DNA of 64,000 nt. Origin: Anaeramoeba flamelloides. Its lineage: Eukaryota; Metamonada; Anaeramoebidae. Both the position numbers and the translations under genes were made by a program. Positions 59,976 to 64,000 of this stretch are shown one piece after another; positions within the stretch are counted from its first letter, which is position 1, and the number at the start of each line of letters is the position of its first letter. Where the stretch lies: NCBI GenBank assembly GCA_027625915.1, contig JANTQA010000015.1, positions 10,755,001 through 10,819,000 of the forward strand. Direction: 5' to 3'. The notes below the pieces were generated by a model. It did no database searches. It was not told where the DNA came from and was given only the letters and a program-made list of their open reading frames with translations.

Positions 59976-60435
59976 TTATTAACAATCAAATTCAATTGTA
60001 TTGATGAACTGAGAGGAGTGTATTTTCGTTTGAAAAAGAGTTTATATAATGGTATGTTGTAATTGGGGGTAATTTGTATTTGTGTTACATGGCTCAAAGA
60101 GATCCACCCAACTCTATAAAATATATTGTAAATATTATTAAACAATAGATTATGACATTTTTTACTGATAACTATTAAAAATTATCATTTTGGAATTTGT
60201 TTTTTAATTACTATTTCAAATATAAAAATAGAAACACATAATAAAAGTATTCTAGTATAGAATAATTGATATTATGAACATTGAAAAATAAATATTTTTT
60301 CAATATTTATAATTTTAAATGATTAACTCAATAATTAAAATGAACATGAAAAGTCAGGGATTATTTATTTTTGTTTCCTTATAATAAATATATTTTTAAC
60401 ATCAATATAATGATTTTTATAATTAAACAAGATCC
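59976..60435. other. Gene-free AT-rich stretch
   Basis: Apart from the coding-like stretch noted for the preceding entry, nothing is recognisable. Confidence 0.3.
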
Positions 60436-60439
60436 TAAA

Positions 60440-61050
60440 ATAAACTCTTTTTCAGTCAACTTGGCGCAATTGTATCGAAGAAAGATAAAATATCCAATGT
60501 GCTTATTTTATGATTCTTCTCAAAATAAAATTTCATTTTTTAGATCAAAATTATTTTTTCTCATTTTTTCAATTTGTATTTTACTTTTTGTTAATCTTTT
60601 TGTTTTTCTTTTTTTTTTCTTCTTCTTTTCTTTTTTATTTCTACTTTCTAATTTTATTTTTTTTTCAATAGTAAAATAAAAAAAAAATTTTGAAACTCTA
60701 AATTAACATACAAAAAAGCGAGGTTTTGAATTTCTTATAAAATTCATACATTTACAATAAAAAAATCTTATTATCAACAATTTTTTTCCAAAGAAATTGA
60801 GAGTTTTTACATAAGAGGACCCAATGAAAGGGGCCTAAAATTTTTTTTTAACATTTTTTTTTTTTTTGAAATTTATGGTTTATATATGTATTTCTTTGAT
60901 AATTATTGACTCTTATCCAAAAATTACTATTTCTCTTATTCCTCAAACAATCCGAGTTTGATTTATTCTTATAGAAAAAAGTATTTTTTTTTTTTTTTTT
61001 GGCTTAGTCGTCTTTATGTGAAATGGAGTTTATTTCTAATCTTTTAGAAA
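60440..61050 (+). repeat. Dispersed repeat family C, copy
   Basis: Matches 20,870-21,400: TTCTTCTCAAAATAAAATTTC, GAAACTCTAAATTAACAT, a poly-T interrupted AAATTTATGG and TGTGAAATGGAGTTTAT. The open frame 60,371-60,679 is internal to this repeat. Confidence 0.55.
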
Positions 61051-61070
61051 TAATTTGTCAAAATAATCTA

Positions 61071-61393
61071 TTGGTTAAGTAATTATTTAAAATAATTGAG
61101 TTTTTTGGGAACTAATCTAAATTCCACAACAATTTTATGAAAGATATTAGGCAACTTTTGAGTCTGAAAATTGATAATTCGTCCTCTAAATTTGTGAGAA
61201 ATTCATATTTTTTTTGAAATTCTTGGGCTTTTTACCAATCCAAGTTTATCATTTTTAATTGATAGGATCAACAAATAGTAACCGCTTTACTAATCGAATT
61301 TTTATAGACATAAAAACCTTGTCGAACTATTGTGATTTACACCCAATAACTACTTACTTTAATCTTAGAGTCCTCCTTTTCGATATTACACCC
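61071..61393 (-). mobile_element. Family B TIR element, right part
   Basis: Matches the left arm of the 6,885 element in reverse complement (AACAAATAGTAACCGCTTTAC, ACACCCAATAACTAC) and ends in CCC just before TTAA (61,394-61,397). The other end is not recognisable. Confidence 0.5.
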
Positions 61394-61397
61394 TTAA

Positions 61398-61678
61398 TTA
61401 TTTTGTTAGGTTTTGGAAAATCAAAATAAGGCAGATTTCTTTCCAAAAAAAAGAAAAGAAATCATAAAAAAATAAGTTTTTCACATTATTATTACAGATT
61501 TTTCAGATTTGATGTTCATATTGGGCACACTTAGAAATTTTCTTTCAATTCAAAAAGAAAAAAAGAGGAACCAAATAATATAAAAAAAAAAAAAAAAAAA
61601 TATTTTGGCTTTTCTTTATTTTTTTTTTGGGATAAAATTAATTAAAGAAGTTTATTAAATGAAATATTTGAAATTTAT
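61398..61678. other. 3' flank of Ras gene
   Basis: AT-rich, with A runs at 61,580-61,600. No other gene. Confidence 0.4.
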
Positions 61679-62780
<1,102 letters not shown>

Positions 62781-62781
62781 T

Positions 62782-63566
62782 TTAAGGTTTATAATTCCTG
62801 AAATTTGAAAAAAGATTATCTTGCATCAGGTGTGTTGTTATGTTAATTTGGTTTCTTTCTGATCGTTCCCTGAAGTTGGTGTGAGTTTTTATTCGTGGTT
62901 CAAAAAGGGAATTTTTGTAAATTTTTTTTTTATTTTTTTTGAAAATCCGATTTTAAGAGTGTATGGTTAATATAATGGAAGATAAGTTTTAAAAAAATGT
63001 GGTTAGTGAATTGCCAATCGTAATTTTTTTGATTTGATTTTATTTTGAGCTTTTTGAAAACATTATTTTTTTTTTTTAGATAATTGAGTAAAAGGGGAAG
63101 AAAAATTTCAATACTATTTGTTGTCAAATAAGAAGTATAAAATTTTCATTTAACTTTCGAAAAAATGATTTTATAAATCAAGTAAAATTTCAAATTTCTA
63201 ATTCTCAGAGTAAATTATTCATCTTCCTTTTGAGAATTGTGAACTTTGATGTTTTTATATTAATTCTTGATGTGATTTTTTTGGAAAGTTGAATGAAAAT
63301 AATAATGTACTTAATTTGCAATTAACAGTATGATAATCTAAAAATCAAAATTTTTTTATAAAATATCAATCACTCTATTTGTCTTACATTCTTCAATTTA
63401 GATTTTGGAAAAAAAAAAAAATAAATTGACAAAAATAATATTTTTGAACCACGATTAAAAACTCACACCAACTCCACGGAACGATCAGAAAGAAACCAAA
63501 TTAACATAACAACACACCTGGTACAAGATAATCTTTTTTCAAATTTCAGGAATTGTCAACCTTAAA
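62782..63566. repeat. Long inverted repeat, about 125-nt arms
   Basis: Arms 62,782-62,906 and 63,441-63,566 are reverse complements over about 125 nt with few differences: shared phrases are AATTCCTGAAATTTGAAAAA, AGGTGTGTTGTTATGTTAAT, TTTCTTTCTGATCGTTCC and GGTGTGAGTTTTTA. The arms are less AT-rich than their surroundings. The 534-nt spacer contains family D repeat (63,110-63,400). This could be the two ends of a TIR element or a local inverted duplication. Confidence 0.85.
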
Positions 63567-63803
63567 ACCCTAGTTCCAGTATAAAACCAAAAAAAACCTT
63601 TTATTTTTTGTCATTTTTTTTAATTTAACATTTTGGGATGATCTTCAAGTTATAGTTTTGAACCAAGTATTTGGCTAGGTTTGTAGAGTAACCATTTTTA
63701 CATTTCAGACAATATTTTGTTATTTGGTTTTTGAAAAAAAAAAAATGACAAAAAATGAAAAAAATAAATGGCAATTTTTTGTTTTTATATTGGGACTAGG
63801 GGT
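63566..63803. mobile_element. TTAA-flanked MITE, 238 bp
   Basis: Left end AACCCTAGTTCCAGTATAAA, right end on the other strand ACCCCTAGTCCCAATATAAA, with TTAA on both sides (63,562-63,565 and 63,804-63,807). Poly-T/A interior with complementary TGTCATTTTTTT-type stretches; no coding frame. It inserted at the outer edge of the right arm of the long inverted repeat. Confidence 0.7.
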
Positions 63804-64000
63804 TTAAGGCTTCACAGCCCAAATGAATTCTGATCTTACATAATAAATTCAAAAAAAATTATTTAATATTGGCATCGAAGTGAGTGATCTTGAATAAACT
63901 GAGAAAAATTAAATTATTTTTACCAAAAAAGAAGGTGTTGTATTGGTTTTTCTTATTTTTCTTTTTGATTGTAAAAGAGTAGAAAAAACATAAATATTAA

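Noticed and set aside
60371-60679. 102-codon plus-strand frame
   Set aside because: It lies within a family C copy and ends in a phenylalanine run; not conserved in other copies.

Overview
The window is nuclear DNA from a very AT-rich eukaryotic microbe with spliceosomal introns. The standard code fits (TAA, TAG and TGA all read as stops). Introns are GT-AG, with acceptors usually ending ATAG. Gene density is low and the intergenic DNA is a patchwork of small transposon relics. The gene set (Ras with a CaaX box, four-RRM PABP, anoctamin, NAK-family kinase, NAP1, a membrane protein with dystroglycan-type cadherin-like repeats) suggests an amoeboid or flagellate protist. Anaeramoeba or a distant amoebozoan would fit, but that is a guess.

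Layout. 0-1 kb: hairpin-rich 3' end of a non-LTR retrotransposon. 1.1-4.4 kb (-): CADG-repeat membrane receptor, 3 exons. 4.4-9.6 kb: transposon relics. 9.6-10.5 kb (-): NAP1-type histone chaperone. 11-14.3 kb: LINE tail with hairpin array, TIR elements and a CA microsatellite. 15.5-16 kb (-): small charged protein of unknown function. 16-23 kb: Tc1/mariner scraps, a MITE, a LINE tail and dispersed repeats. 23.0-23.3 kb (+): short coiled-coil protein. 23.3-27.4 kb: repeats. 27.5-36.7 kb (-): one large gene that I assemble as a NAK-family (AAK1/Ark1-like) kinase fused to a C-terminal ANTH (AP180/CALM) domain; the ANTH domain is split by a 2,967-nt intron full of transposon debris. 36.7-42.1 kb: MITEs and LINE tails. 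42.1-46.5 kb (+): anoctamin/TMEM16, 4 exons, with a LINE tail inside a 2,005-nt intron. 46.5-52 kb: repeats. 52-56.7 kb (-): polyadenylate-binding protein, 4 exons. 56.7-61.6 kb: repeats. 61.7-62.4 kb (-): Ras GTPase, 2 exons. 62.8-63.8 kb: a long inverted repeat and a MITE.

The genes form no operon. The kinase-ANTH protein joins two endocytic modules that are usually separate: the kinase that regulates clathrin adaptors and the PIP2/clathrin adaptor fold. Its tail also carries DPF motifs of the kind that bind AP-2. Anoctamin, Ras and the CADG receptor are also membrane proteins; PABP and NAP1 are housekeeping.

The two most notable non-gene signals are (1) modular hairpin arrays at the 3' ends of LINE copies, bounded by AGTGCC(T)AGGTTTTC and GAAAACCTAACGGC, and (2) a short terminal hairpin in four of those copies whose two stem strands differ between copies in a compensating way. 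All splice models, comparisons and counts were made by eye.
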